A stretch of 64,000 nt of DNA, taken from Cherax quadricarinatus (Eukaryota; Arthropoda; Malacostraca; Decapoda; Parastacidae). The position numbers were made by a program, and so were the translations under genes. Below the pieces are notes generated by a model, which saw only the letters and a list, made by a program, of their open reading frames with translations, searched no databases and had not been told where the DNA came from. Shown here piece after piece: positions 33,411 through 48,110 of this stretch (positions within the stretch are counted from its first letter, which is position 1; each line of letters begins with the position of its first letter). The stretch covers positions 29,058,815 to 29,122,814 of the forward strand of contig NC_091303.1 in assembly GCF_038502225.1 (NCBI RefSeq), given 5' to 3'.

Positions 33411-36400
33411 ACCTTACCTGGGTCTCATACTGGTCTACTACACCGGGGTCTCATACTGGTCTACTACACCGGGGTCTCATACTGGTCTACTACACCGGGG
33501 TCTCATACTGGTCTACTACACCGGGGTCTCATACTGGTCTACTACACCGGGGTCTCATACTGGTCTACTACACCGGGGTCTCATACTGGTCTACTACACC
33601 TGGGTCTCATACTGGTCTACTACACCGGGGTCTCATACTGGTCTACTACACCTGGGTCTCATACTGGTCTACTACACCGGGGTCTCATACTGGTCTACTA
33701 CACCGGGGTCTCATACTGGTCTACTACACCGGGGTCTCATACTGGTCTACTACACCGGGGTCTCATACTGGTCTACTACACCGGGGTCTCATACTGGTCT
33801 ACTACACCGGGGTCTCATACTGGTCTACTACACCGGGGGCCCATACTGGTCTACTACACCGGGGTCTCATACTGGTCTACTACACCTGGGTCTCATACTG
33901 GTCTACTACACCGGGGTCTCATACTGGTCTACTACACCTGGGTCTCGTACTGGTCTACTACACCGGGGTCTCATACTGGTCTACTACACCGGGGTCTCAT
34001 ACTGGTCTACTACACCGGGGTCTCATACTGGTCTACTACACCGGGGTCTCATACTGGTCTACTACACCGGGGTCTCATACTGGTCTACTACACCGGGGTC
34101 TCATACTGGTCTACTACACCGGGGTCTCATACTGGTCTACTGCACCGGGGTCTCATACTGGTCTACTACACCGGGGTCTCATACTGGTCTATTACACCTG
34201 GGTCTCATACTGGTCTACTACACCGGGGTCTCATACTGGTCTACTGCACCGGGGTCTCATACTGGTCTACTACACCGGGGTCTCATACTGGTCTACTACA
34301 CCTGGGTCTCATACTGGTCTACTACACCTGGGTCTCATACTGGTCTACTACACCTGGGTCTCATACTGGTCTACTACACCGGGGTCTCATACTGGTCTGC
34401 TACACCTGGGTCTCATACTGGTCTACTACACCTGGGACTCATACTGGTCTACTACACCTGGGTCTCATACTGGTCTACTACACCGGGGTCTCATACTGGT
34501 CTACTACACCTGGGTCTCATGCTGGTCTACTACACCTGGGTCTCATGCTGGTCTACTACACCTGGGTCTCATACTGGTCTACTACACCTGGGTCTCATGC
34601 TGGTCTACTACACCTGGGTCTCATACTGGTCTACTACACCTGGGTCTCATGCTGGTCTACTACACCTGGGTCTCATACTGGTCTACTACAACTGGGTCTC
34701 ATACTGGTCTACTACACCTGGGTCTCATGCTGGTCTACTACACGTTGGTCTCATACTGGTCTACTACACCTAGGTCTCATAATGGTCTACTACACCTGGG
34801 TCTCATACTGGTCTACTACACCTGGGTCTCATGCTGGTCTACTACACCTGGGTCTCATACTGGTCTACTACACCGGGGTCTCATACTGGTCTACTACACC
34901 TAGGTCTCATACTGGTCTACTACACCTGGGTCTCATACTGGTCTACTACACCGGGGTCTCATACTGGTCTACTACACCTAGGTCTCATACTGGTCTACTG
35001 CACCGGGGTCTCATACTGGTCTACTACACCTAGGTCTCATACTGGTCTACTGCACCGGGGTCTCATACTGGTATACTACACCTAGGTCTCATACTGGTCT
35101 ACTACACCGGGGTCTCATACTTGTCTACTACACCGGGGTCTCATACTGGTCTACTACACCTAGGTCTCATACTGGTCTACTGCACCGGGGTCTCATACTG
35201 GTCTACTACACCTAGGTCTCATACTGGTCTACTGCACCGCGGTCTCATACTGGTCTACTACACCTATGTCTCATACTGGTCTACTACACCGGGGTCTCAT
35301 ACTGGTCTACTACACCTAGGTCTCATACTTGTCTACTACACCTGGGTCTCATACTGGTCTACTACACCTGGGTCTCATGCTGGTCTACTACACCTGGGTC
35401 TCATGCTGGTCTACTACACCTGGGTCTCATACTGGTCTACTACAACTGGGTCTCATACTGGTCTACTACACCTGGGTCTCATGCTGGTCTACTACACCTG
35501 GGTCTCACACTGGTCTACTACACCTAGGTCTCATACTGGTCTACTACACCTGGGTCTCATACTGGTCTACTACACCTGGGTCTCATGCTGGTCAACTACA
35601 CCTGGGTCTCATACTGGTCTACTACAACTGGGTCTCATACTGGTCTACTACACCGGGGTCTCATGCTGGTCAACTACACCTGGGTCTCATACTGGTCTAC
35701 TACAACTGGGTCTCATGCTGGTCTACTACACATGGGTCTCATACTGGTCTACTACACCGGGGTCTCATACTGGTCTACTACACCTAGGTCTCATACTGGT
35801 CTACTGCACCGGGGTCTCATACTGGTCTACTACAACTGGGTCTCATACTGGTCTACTACAACTGGGTCTCATACTGGTCTACTACACCTGGGTCTCATAC
35901 TGGTCTACTACACCTGGGTCTCATACTGGTCTACTACAACTGGGTCTCATACTGGTCTACTACAACTGGGTCTCATACTGGTCTACTACACCTAGGTCTC
36001 ATACTGGTCTACTACATCTGGGTCTCATACTGGTCTACTGCACCTGGGTCTCATACTGGTCTACTGCACCGGGGTCTCATACTGGTCTACTACACCTAGG
36101 TCTCATACTGGTCTACTGCACCGGGGTCTCATACTGGTATACTACACCTAGGTCTCATACTGGTCTACTACACCGGGGTCTCATACTTGTCTACTACACC
36201 GGGGTCTCATACTGGTCTACTACACCTAGGTCTCATACTGGTCTACTACACCGGGGTCTCATACTGGTCTACTACACCTAGGTCTCATACTGGTCTACTA
36301 CACCGGGGTCTCATACTGGTCTACTACACCTAGGTCTCATGCTGGTCTACTGCACCGGGGTCTCATACTGGTCTACTACACCTGGGTCTCATACTGGTCT

Positions 36401-39400
36401 ACTACAGCTGGGTCTCATACTGGTCTACTACACCGGGGTCTCATACTGGTCTACTACACCTAGGTCCCATACTGGTCTACTACACCTGGGTCTCATACTG
36501 GTCTACTACAACTGGGTCTCATACTGGTCTACTACAACTGGGTCTCATACTGGTCTACTACACCTGGGTCTCACACTGGTCTACTACACCTGGGTCTCAT
36601 ACTGCTCTACTACAACTGGGTCTCATACTGGTCTACTACAACTGGGTCTCATACTGGTCTACTACACCTAGGTCTCATACTGGTCTACTACATCTGGGTC
36701 TCATACTGGTCTACTGTACCTGGGTCTCATGCTGGACTACTACACCTGGGTCTCATGCTGGTCTACTACACCTGGGTCTCATACTGGTCTACTACACCTG
36801 GGTCTCATGCTGGTCTACTACACCTGGGTCTCATACTGGTCTACTACACCTAGGTCTCATACTGGTCTACTACACCTGGGTCTCATACTGGTCTACTACA
36901 CCTAGGTCTCATACTGGTCTACTACACCTGGGTCTCATACTGGTCTACTAAACCTGGGTCTCATACTGGTCTAGTACACCTAGGTCTCATACTGGTCTAC
37001 TACACCTAGGTCTCATACTGGTCTACTACACCTGGGTCTCATACTGGTCTACTACACCTAGGTCTCATACTGGTCTACTACACCTGGGTCTCATGCTGGT
37101 CTACTGCACCGGGGTCTCATACTGGTCTACTACACCTGGGTCTCATACTGGTCTACTACACCTGGGTCTCATGCTGGTCTACTACACCTGGGTCTCATGC
37201 TGGTCTACTACACCTGGGTCTCATACTGGTCTACTACACCTAGGTCTCATACTGGTCTACTACACCTGGGTCTCATACTGGTCTACTACACCTAGGTCTC
37301 ATACTGGTCTACTACACCTGGGTCTCATGCTGGTCTACTGCACCGGGGTCTCATACTGGTCTACTACACCTGGGTCTCATACTGGTCTACTACACCTGGG
37401 TCTCATGCTGGTCTACTGCACCTGGGACTCATACTGGTCTACTACACCTGGGTCTCATACTGGTCTACTACACCTGGGTCTCATACTGGTCTACTACACC
37501 TGGGACTCATACTGGTCTACTACACCTGGGTCTCCTACTGGTCTACTACACCTTGGTCTCATGCTGGTCTACTTCACCTGGGTCTCATACTGGTCTACTA
37601 CACCTGGGTCTCATACTGGTCTACTACACCTGGGTCTCATGCTGGTCTACTACACCTGGGTCTCACACTGGTCTACTACACCTGGGTCTCATACTGGTCT
37701 ACTACACGTGGGTCTCATGCTGGTCTACTACACCTGGGTCTCATACTGGTCTACTACACCTGGGTCTCATACTGGTCTACTACACCTGGGTCTCACACTG
37801 GTCTACTACACCTGGGTCTCATACTGGTCTACTACACCTGGGTCTCATACTGGTCTACTACACCTGGGTCTCATGCTGGTCTACTACACCTGGGTCTCAT
37901 ACTGGTCTACTACACCTGGGTCTCATACTGGTCTACTACACCTGGGTCTCATACTGGTCTACTACACCTGGGTCTCATACTGGTCTACTACACCTGGGTC
38001 TCATACTTGTCTACTACACCTGGGTCTCATACTGGTCTACTACACCTGGGTCTCATACTGGTCTACTACACCTGGGTCTCATACTGGTCTACTACACCTG
38101 GGTCTCATACTGGTCTACTACACCTGGGTCTCATACTGGTCTACTACACCTGGGTCTCATACTGGTCTACTGCACCGGGGTCTCATACTGGTATACTACA
38201 CCTAGGTATCATACTGGTCTACTACACCGGGGTCTCATACTTGTCTACTACACCGGGGTCTCATACTGGTCTACTACACCTAGGTCTCATACTGGTCTAC
38301 TACAACGGGGTCTCATACTGGTCTACTACACCTAGGTCTCATACTGGTCTACTACACCGGGGTCTCATACTGGTCTACTACACCTAGGTCTCATGCTGGT
38401 CTACTGCACCGGGGTCTCATACTGGTCTACTACACCTGGGTCTCATACTGGTCTACTACACCTGGGTCTCATACTGGTCTACTACACCGGGGTCTCATAC
38501 TGGTCTACTACACCTAGGTCCCATACTGGTCTACTACACCTGGGTCTCATACTGGTCTACTACAACTGGGTCTCATACTGGTCTACTACAACTGGGTCTC
38601 ATACTGGTCTACTACACCTGGGTCTCACACTGGTCTACTACACCTGGGTCTCATACTGCTCTACTACAACTGGGTCTCATACTGGTCTACTACAACTGGG
38701 TCTCATACTGGTCTACTACACCTAGGTCTCATACTGGTCTACTACATCTGGGTCTCATACTGGTCTACTGCACCTGGGTCTCATGCTGGACTACTACACC
38801 TGGGTCTCATGCTGGTCTACTACACCTGGGTCTCATACTGGTCTACTACACCTGGGTCTCATGCTGGTCTACTACACCTGGGTCTCATACTGGTCTACTA
38901 CACCTAGGTCTCATACTGGTCTACTACACCTGGGTCTCATACTGGTCTACTACACCTAGGTCTCATACTGGTCTACTACACCTGGGTCTCATACTGGTCT
39001 ACTAAACCTGGGTCTCATACTGGTCTAGTACACCTAGGTCTCATACTGGTCTACTACACCTAGGTCTCATACTGGTCTACTACACCTGGGTCTCATACTG
39101 GTCTACTACACCTAGGTCTCATACTGGTCTACTACACCTGGGTCTCATGCTGGTCTACTGCACCGGGGTCTCATACTGGTCTACTACACCTGGGTCTCAT
39201 ACTGGTCTACTACACCTGGGTCTCATGCTGGTCTACTACACCTGGGTCTCATGCTGGTCTACTACACCTGGGTCTCATACTGGTCTACTACACCTAGGTC
39301 TCATACTGGTCTACTACACCTGGGTCTCATACTGGTCTACTACACCTAGGTCTCATACTGGTCTACTACACCTGGGTCTCATGCTGGTCTACTGCACCGG

Positions 39401-42400
39401 GGTCTCATACTGGTCTACTACACCTGGGTCTCATACTGGTCTACTACACCTGGGTCTCATGCTGGTCTGCTGCACCTGGGACTCATACTGGTCTACTACA
39501 CCTGGGTCTCATACTGGTCTACTACACCTGGGTCTCATACTGGTCTACTACACCTGGGACTCATACTGGTCTACTACACCTGGGTCTCCTACTGGTCTAC
39601 TACACCTTGGTCTCATGCTGGTCTACTTCACCTGGGTCTCATACTGGTCTACTACACCTGGGTCTCATACTGGTCTACTACACCTGGGTCTCATGCTGGT
39701 CTACTACACCTGGGTCTCACACTGGTCTACTACACCTGGGTCTCATACTGGTCTACTACACGTGGGTCTCATGCTGGTCTACTACACCTGGGTCTCATAC
39801 TGGTCTACTACACCTGGGTCTCATACTGGTCTACTACACCTGGGTCTCACACTGGTCTACTACACCTGGGTCTCATACTGGTCTACTACACCTGGGTCTC
39901 ATACTGGTCTACTACACCTGGGTCTCATGCTGGTCTACTACACCTGGGTCTCATACTGGTCTACTACACCTGGGTCTCATACTGGTCTACTACACCTGGG
40001 TCTCATACTGGTCTACTACACCTGGGTCTCATACTGGTCTACTACACCTGGGTCTCATACTTGTCTACTACACCTGGGTCTCATACTGGTCTACTACACC
40101 TGGGTCTCATACTGGTCTACTACACCTGGGTCTCATACTGGTCTACTACACCTGGGTCTCATACTGGTCTACTACACCTGGGTCTCATACTGGTCTACTA
40201 CACATGGGTCTCATACTTTTCTACTACACCTAGGTCTCATACTGGTCTACTACACCTGGGTCTCATACTGGTCTACTACACCTGGGTCTCATACTGGTCT
40301 ACTACTCCTGGGTCTCATGCTGGTCTACTACACCTGGGTCTCATACTGGTCTACTACACCTGGGTCTCATGCTGGTCTACTACACCTGGGTATCATACTG
40401 GTCTACTACACCTGGGTCTCATACTGGTCTACTACACCTGGGTCTCATACTGGTCTACTACACCTGGGTCTCATACTGGTCTACTACACCTGGGTCTCAT
40501 ACTGGTCTACTACACCTGGGTCTCATACTGGTCTACTACACCTGGGTCTCATACTGGTCTACTACACCTGGGTCTCATACTGGTCTACTACACCTGGGTC
40601 TCATACTGGTGTACTACACCTGGGACTCATACTGGTCTACTACACCTGGGTCTCATACTGGTCTACTACACCTGGGTCTCATACTGGTCTACTACACCTG
40701 GGTCTCATACTGGTCTACTACACCTGGGTCTCATACTGGTCTACTACACCTGGGTCTCATACTGGTCTACTACACCTGGGACTCATACTGGTCTACTACA
40801 CCTGGGTCTCATACTGGTCTACTACACCTGGGTCTCATACTGGTGTACTACCCCTGGGACTCAGACTGGTCTACTACAACTGGGTCTCATACTGGTCTAC
40901 TACAACTGGGTCTCATACTGGTCTACTACACCTAGGTCTCATACTGGTCTACTACATCTGGGTCTCATACTGGTCTACTGCACCTGGGTCACATGCTGGA
41001 CTACTACACCTGGGTCTCATGCTGGTCTACTACACCTGGGTCTCATACTGGTCTACTACACCTAGGTCTCTTACTGGTCTACTACACCTGGGTCTCATAC
41101 TGGTCTACTACACCTAGGTCTCATACTGGTCTACTACACCTGGGTCTCATACTGGTCTACTACACCTGGATCTCATACTGGTCTAGTACACCTAGGTCTC
41201 ATACTGGTCTACTACACCTAGGTCTCATAGTGGTCTACTACACCTGGGTCTCATACTGGTCTACTACACCTAGGTCTCATACTGGTCTACTACACCTGGG
41301 TCTCATGCTGGTCTACTGCACCGGGGTCTCATATTGGTCTACTACACCTGGGTCTCATACTGGTCTACTACACCTGGGTCTCATGCTTGTCTACTACACC
41401 TGGGTCTCATGCTGGTCTACTACACCTGGGTCTCATACTGGTCTACTACACCTAGGTCTCATACTGGTCTACTACACCTGGGTCTCATACTGGTCTACTA
41501 CACCTAGGTCTCATACTGGTCTACTACACCTGGGTCTCATGCTGGTCTACTGCACCGGGGTCTCATACTGGTCTACTACACCTGGGTCTCATACTGGTCT
41601 ACTACACCTGGGTCTCATGCTGGTCTACTGCACCTGGGTCTCATACTGGTCTACTACACCTGGGTCTCATACTGGTCTACTACACCTGGGTCTCGTACTG
41701 GTCTACTACACCTGGGTCTCATACTGGTCTACTACACCTGGGTCTCATACTGGTCTACTACACCTGGGTCTCATACTGGTCTACTACACCTGGGTCTCAT
41801 ACTGGTCTACTACACCTGGGACTCATACTGGTCTACTACACCTGGGTCTCATACTGGTCTACTACACCTGTGTCTCATGCTGGTCTACTACACCTGGGTC
41901 TCATACTGGTCTACTACACCTGGGTCTCATACTGGTCTACTACACCTGTGTCTCACACTGGTCTACTACACCTGGGTCTCATACTGGTCTACTACACCTG
42001 GGTCTCATACTGGTCTACTACACCTGGGTCTCATACTGGTCTACTACACCTGGGTCTCATACTGGTCTACTACACCTGGGTCTCATACTGGTCTACTACA
42101 CCTGGGTCTCATACTGGTCTACTACACCTGGGACTCATACTGGTCTACTACACCTGGGTCTCATACTGGTGTACTACACCTGGGTCTCATACTGGTGTAC
42201 TACACCTGGGACTCAGACTGGTCTACTACAACTGGGTCTCATACTGGTCTACTACAACTGGGTCTCATACTGGTCTACTACACCTAGGTCTCATACTGGT
42301 CTACTACATCTGGGTCTCATACTGGTCTACTGCACCTGGGTCTCATGCTGGACTAGTACACATGGGTCTCATGCTGGTCTACTACACCTGGGTCTGATAC

Positions 42401-45400
42401 TGGTCTACTACACCTGGGTCTCATGCTGGTCTACTACACCTGGGTCTCATACTGGTCTACTACACCTAGGTCTCATACTGGTCTACTACACCTGGGTCTC
42501 ATACTGGTCTACTACACCTAGGTCTCATACTGGTCTACTACACCTGGGTCTCATGCTGGTCTACTACACCTGGGTCTCATGCTGGTCTACTACACCTGGG
42601 TGTCATACTGGTCTACTACACCTAGGTCTCATACTGGTCTACTACACCTGGGTCTCATACTGGTCTACTACACCTAGGTCTCATACTGGTCTACTACACC
42701 TGGGTCTCATGCTGGTCTACTGCACCGGGGTCTCATACTGGTCTACTACACCTGGGTCTCATACTGGTCTACTACACCTGGGTCTCATGCTGGGCTACTG
42801 CACCTGGGACTCATACTGGTCTACTACACCTGGGTCTCATACTGGTCTACTACACCTGGGTCTCATACTGGTCTACTACACCTGGGTCTCATACTGGTCT
42901 ACTACACCTGGGTCTCATACTGGTCTACTACACCTGGGTCTCATACTGGTCTACTACACCTGGGTCTCATACTGGTCTACTACACCTGGGACTCATACTG
43001 GTCTACTACACCTGGGTCTCATACTGGTCTACTACACCTGGGTCTCATGCTGGTCTACTACACCTGGGTCTCATACTGGTCTACTACACCTGGGTCTCAT
43101 ACTGGTCTACTACACCTGGGTCTCACACTGGTCTACTACACCTTGGTCTCATACTGGTCTACTACACCTGGGTCTCATACTGGTCTACTACACCTGGGTC
43201 TCATGCTGGTCTACTACACCTGGGTCTCATACTGGTCTACTACACCTGGGTCTCATACTGGTCTACTACACCTGGGTCTCATACTGGTCTACTACACCTG
43301 GGTCTCATACTGGTCTACTACACCTGGGTCTCATACTGGTCTACTACACCTGGGTCTCATACTGGTCTACTACACCTGGGTCTCATACTGGTCTACTACA
43401 CCTGGGTCTCATACTGGTCTACTACACCTGGGTCTCATACTGGTCTACTACACCTGGGTCTCATACTGGTCTACTACACCTAAGTCTCACTCTGGTTTAC
43501 TACAGCTGGGTCTCATACTTGTCTACTACACCTGGGTCTCATACTGGTCTACTACACCTGGGTCTCATACTGGTCTACTACACCTGGGTCTCATACTGGT
43601 CTACTACACCTGAGTCTCACTCTGGTTTACTACACCTGGGTCTCATACTTGTCTACTACACCTGGGTCTCATACTGGTCTACTACACCTGGGTCTCATAT
43701 TGGTCTACTACACCTGGGTCTCATACTGGTCTACTACACCTGAGTCTCACTCTGGTTTACTAAACCTGGGTCTCATACTTGTCTACTACACCTGGGTCTC
43801 ATGCTGGTCTACTACACCTGGGTCTCATACTGGTCTACTACACCTGGGTCTCATACTTGTCTACTACACCTGAGTCTCACTCTGGTTTACTACACCTGGG
43901 TCTCATACTTGTCTACTACACCTGGGTCTCATACTGGTCTACTACACTTGGGTCTCATACTGGTCTACTACACCTGAGTCTCACTCTGGTTTACTACACC
44001 TGGGTCTCATACTGGTGTACTACACCTGGGTCTCATACTGGTGTACTACACCTGGGTCTCATACTGGTCTACTACACTTGGGTCTGACACTGGTGTACTA
44101 CACCTGGGTCTCATACTGGTGTACTACACCTGGGTCTCATACTGGTCTACTACACCTGGGTCTCATACTGGTCTACTACACTTGGGTCTGACACTGGTGT
44201 ACTACACCTGGGTCTCATACTGGTCTACTACACCTGGGTCTCATACTGGTCTACTACACCTTGGTCTCACACTGGTGTACTACACCTGGGTCTCACTCTG
44301 GTCTACTACACCTGGGTCTCATACTGGTCTACTACACTTGGGTCTCATACTGGTCTACTACACCTGGGTCTCATACTGGTCTAATACGCTTGGGTCTCAC
44401 TCTGGTTTACTACAACTGGGTCTCACACTGGTCTAATGCACTTGGGTCTCATACTGGTCTACTACACCTGGGTCTCACACTGGTCTAATGTACTTTAGTC
44501 TCATACTGGTGTACTACACCTGGGACTCATACTGGTGTACTACACCTGGGTCTCATACTGGTCTACTACACCTGGGTCTCACACTGGTCTAATGCACTTT
44601 AGTCTCATACTGGTGTACTACACCTGGGACTCATACTGGTGTACTACACCTGGGTCTCATACTGGTCTACTACACCTGGGTCTCACATTGGTCTAATGTA
44701 CTTTAGTCTCATACTGGTGTACTACACCTGGGTCTCACACTTGTGTACTACACCTGGGTCTCACACTGGTGTACTACACCTGGGTCTCATACTTGTCTAC
44801 TACACCTGGGTCTCACATTGGTCTAATGTACTTTAGTCTCATTCTGGTGTACTACACCTGGGACTCATACTGGTGTACTACACCTGGGTCTCATACTGGT
44901 CTACTACACCTGGGTCTCACACTGGTCTAATGCACTTTATTCTCATACTGGTGTACTACACCTGGGACTCATACTGGTGTATTCCACCTGGGTCTCATAC
45001 TGGTCTACTACACCTGGGTCTCACACTGGTGTACTACACCTGGGTCTCACACTGGTGTACTACACCTGGGTCTCATACTGGTCTACTACACCTGGGTCTC
45101 ACACTGGTGTACTACAATTGGGTCTCACACTGGTCTACTACACCTGGGTCTCATACTGGTGTACTACACCTGGGTCTCATACTGGTGTACTACACCTGGG
45201 ACTCATACTGGTCTACTACACCTGGGACTCATACTGTTCTACTACACCTGGGTCTCATACTGGTCTACTACACCTGGGTCTCATACTGGTGTACTACACC
45301 TGGGACTCATACTGTTCTACTACACCTGGGTCTCATACTGGTCTACTACACCTGGGTCTCACACTGGTGTAGTACAATTGGGTCTCACACTGGTCTACTA

Positions 45401-46320
45401 CACCTGGGTCTCATACTGGTGTACTACACCTGGGTCTCGTACTGGTGTGCTACACCTGTGTCTCATACTGGTGTACTACACCTGGGACTCATACTGGTCT
45501 ACTACACCTGGGTCTCATACTAGTCTACTACACCTGGGACTTATACTGGTCTACTACACCTGGGTCTCATACTAGTCTACTACACCTGGGACTTATACTG
45601 GTCTACTACACCTGGGTCTCATACTGGTCTACTACACCTCGGACTCATACTTGTGTACTACACCTGGGTCTCATACTGGTCTACTACACCTGGGTCTCAT
45701 ACTGGTCTACTACACCTGGGTCTCATACTGGTGTACTACACCTGGGACTCATACTGGTGTACTACACCTGGGTCTCATACTGGTGTACTACACCTAGGTC
45801 TCATACTGGTGTACTACACCTGGGTCTCATACTGGTGTACTACACCTGGGTCTCATACTGGTCTACTACACCTGGGTCTCATACTGGTCTACTACACCTG
45901 GGTCTCATACTGGTGTACTACACCTGGGACTCATACTGGTGTACTACACCTGGGACTTATACTGGTCTACTACACCTGGGTCTCATACTAGTCTACTACA
46001 CCTGGGACTCACACTGGTCTACTAAACCTGGGTCTCATACTGGTGTACTACACCTGGGTCTTATACTGGTCTACTACATTTGGGTCTCATACTTGTGTAC
46101 TACACCTGGGTCTCACACTGTTCTACTACACCTGGGTCTCATACTGGTCTACTACACCTGGGTCTCATAATGGTCTACTACATTTGAGTCTCATTCTTGT
46201 GTACTACACCTGGGCCTCATACTGATCTACTACACCTGGGTCTCATACTGATCTACTACACCTGGGTCTCATAATGGTCTACTACATTTGAGTCTCATAC
46301 TTGTGTACTACACCTGGGTC
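33411..46320. repeat. 26-bp minisatellite array E
   Basis: This is the largest array, with about 495 copies. The unit is CTCATACTGGTCTACTACAC plus a six-base variable part (CGGGGT, CTGGGT, CTAGGT, or ACTGGGT forms). The CGGGGT form dominates 33,411-34,300. The CTGGGT form dominates after 37,400. From about 43,480 onward CTGAGTCTCACTCTGGTTTAC forms appear, then GGTGTAC forms, then CTAATG-CACTTT forms near the right end. Blocks at about 36,300-38,200 recur at 38,350-40,230 with an exact 2,054-bp (79-unit) shift. Plus-strand frames up to 916 codons (GLLHLGLILVYYTWVSYWST) exist because 26 is not a multiple of 3 and no phase of the unit has a stop. Confidence 0.97.
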
Positions 46321-46855
46321 TCATACTGGTCTTCCATCTCATTGGTCTACCATGACATTGGTCTACCATCACACTGGTCTACCATCACATTGGACTACCA
46401 TCACACTGGTCTACCATCACATTGGACTACCATCACACTGGTCTACTACACCTGGGTATCACATTGGTTTACCATCACGCTGGTCTACTGTCAGACTGGT
46501 CTACTGTCACACTGGTCTATACAGCTGGGCCTCATACTGGTCTACCATCACAGTGTTCAACCATCTCTCTGGTCTACTACAGCTGAGTACCACACTGGTC
46601 TAACATGACAATGATCTACCATCACACTGGTCTACTACATGTGGGTCTCACGTTGGTCTTCCATCACATTGGTCTACTACAACTTGGTCTCACACTGGTC
46701 TTCCGTCACACTGGTCTACCAATACACTAATCTTCCATCACACTTGTCTACGATCACACTGGTCTACTACTCCTGGGCCATACACTGGTCTAACCATCAC
46801 AATGGTCTACTACACCTTAGTCTCATACTGGTCTACTATTACACTAGTCTTACAC
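46321..46855. repeat. Degenerate tail of array E with 16-bp period
   Basis: The unit shortens to GGTCTACCATCACACT (16 bp) with scattered remnants of the 26-bp form (CTACTACACCTGGG). This reads as an old or rearranged edge derived from array E by loss of the ACACCTGGG part. Confidence 0.82.
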
Positions 46856-46859
46856 TAGC

Positions 46860-47965
46860 TTCATGACTAAGTCATGACTGGAGGTATTTACTCTGACTGG
46901 AACGACTAAGTCATGACTGGAGGTATTTACTCTGACTGGAACGACTAAGTCATGACTGGAGGTATTTACTCTGACTTGAACGACTAAGTCATGACTGGAG
47001 GTGGTTCCTTTGCCTAACTGAAAGACTGAGTCATGTTTGGAGGTAGTTACTTTGGCTGACTGAAGCAACTGAGTCATGACTGGATGTAGTTACTTTGGTT
47101 AACTTGAACGACTGAGTAATAACTGGAGGTAGTTACCTAGGCTGACTTGAACGATTGATTCATGACTGGAGGTAATTACTTTGCCTGACTGGAACGAATG
47201 AGTTATGACTGGAGGCATTTACTTTGACTGACTGGAACGACTGAGTCATAACTGCAGGTAGTTACTTTGACTGACTGGAACGACTGAGTCATGACTGGAG
47301 GTAGTTACTTTTGATGACTTGAACGACTGATTCATGACTGGAGGTAATTACTTTGCCTGACTGGAACCACTGAGTCATGACTGGAGGTATTTACTGTGAC
47401 TGACCGGAACGACTGAGTCGTAACTGGAGGTAGTTACTTTGACTGACTGTAAAAACTGAGTCATGACTGGAGGTAGTTACTTTGACTCACTGGAACGACT
47501 GAGTCATGACTGGAGGTAGTTACTTTGACTCACTGGAACGACTGAGTCATGGCTGGAGGTAGTTACTTTGCCTAACTGGAATGACTGAGTCATGACTGGA
47601 GGTAGTTACTTTTGATGACTTGAACGACTGATTCATGACTGGAGGTAGTTACTTTGACTCACTGGAACGACTGAGTCATGGCTGGAGGTAGTTACTTTGA
47701 CTCACTGGAACGACTGAGTCATGGCTGGAGGTAGTTACTTTGGCTGACTGGAACGATTGAGTCATGACTGGAGGTAGTTACCTTGGCTGACTGGAACGAC
47801 TGAGTCATGGCTGGAGGTAGTTACTTTGACTCACTGGAACGACTGAGTCATGGCTGGAGGTAGTTACTTTGGCTGACTTGAACGATTGAATCATGACTGG
47901 AGGTAGTTACCTTGGCTGACTGGAACGACTGAGTCATGACTGGAGGTAGGTAACGAGGCTGACTG
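46860..47965. repeat. 39-43-bp minisatellite array F with TGAGTCA cores
   Basis: There are about 26 units. Each is built on TGAGTCATGACTGGAGGTAG, then TTACTTTG and a variable GACTGACTGGAACGAC. The first three copies are 39 bp and later ones 43 bp. Most units hold TGAGTCA, the AP-1/bZIP consensus, at about 43-bp spacing. Variants TGATTCA, TGAGTAA and TGAGTCG break it in some copies. The array begins directly after the decayed tail of array E. Confidence 0.94.
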
Positions 47966-48110
47966 AATTATTAGTACATAAATTATGATGATGGAAGAGA
48001 GACCAACCTTCCCACTTGTCAGTGTTATCACCTATGTTAGAAAGTTTCCTCAGAGTTATTTACCATTAACAATTAGAATGTTAACTCGTATAATTTTTAA
48101 CTCTTGCCAA
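47966..48110. other. Short spacer before array G
   Basis: This is 145 bp of unique sequence. A plus frame opens at 47985 and runs into the 30-bp repeat (10-residue repeat YYPSPGLCEL) to 48824. Because it depends on repeat phase, it is not taken as a gene. Confidence 0.55.

Noticed and set aside
33365..46170. Long plus-strand hydrophobic frames resembling membrane proteins
   Set aside because: The Leu/Val/Tyr/Trp pattern is a 26-residue repeat forced by the 26-bp unit. Frames overlap in all phases and begin in spacer sequence.
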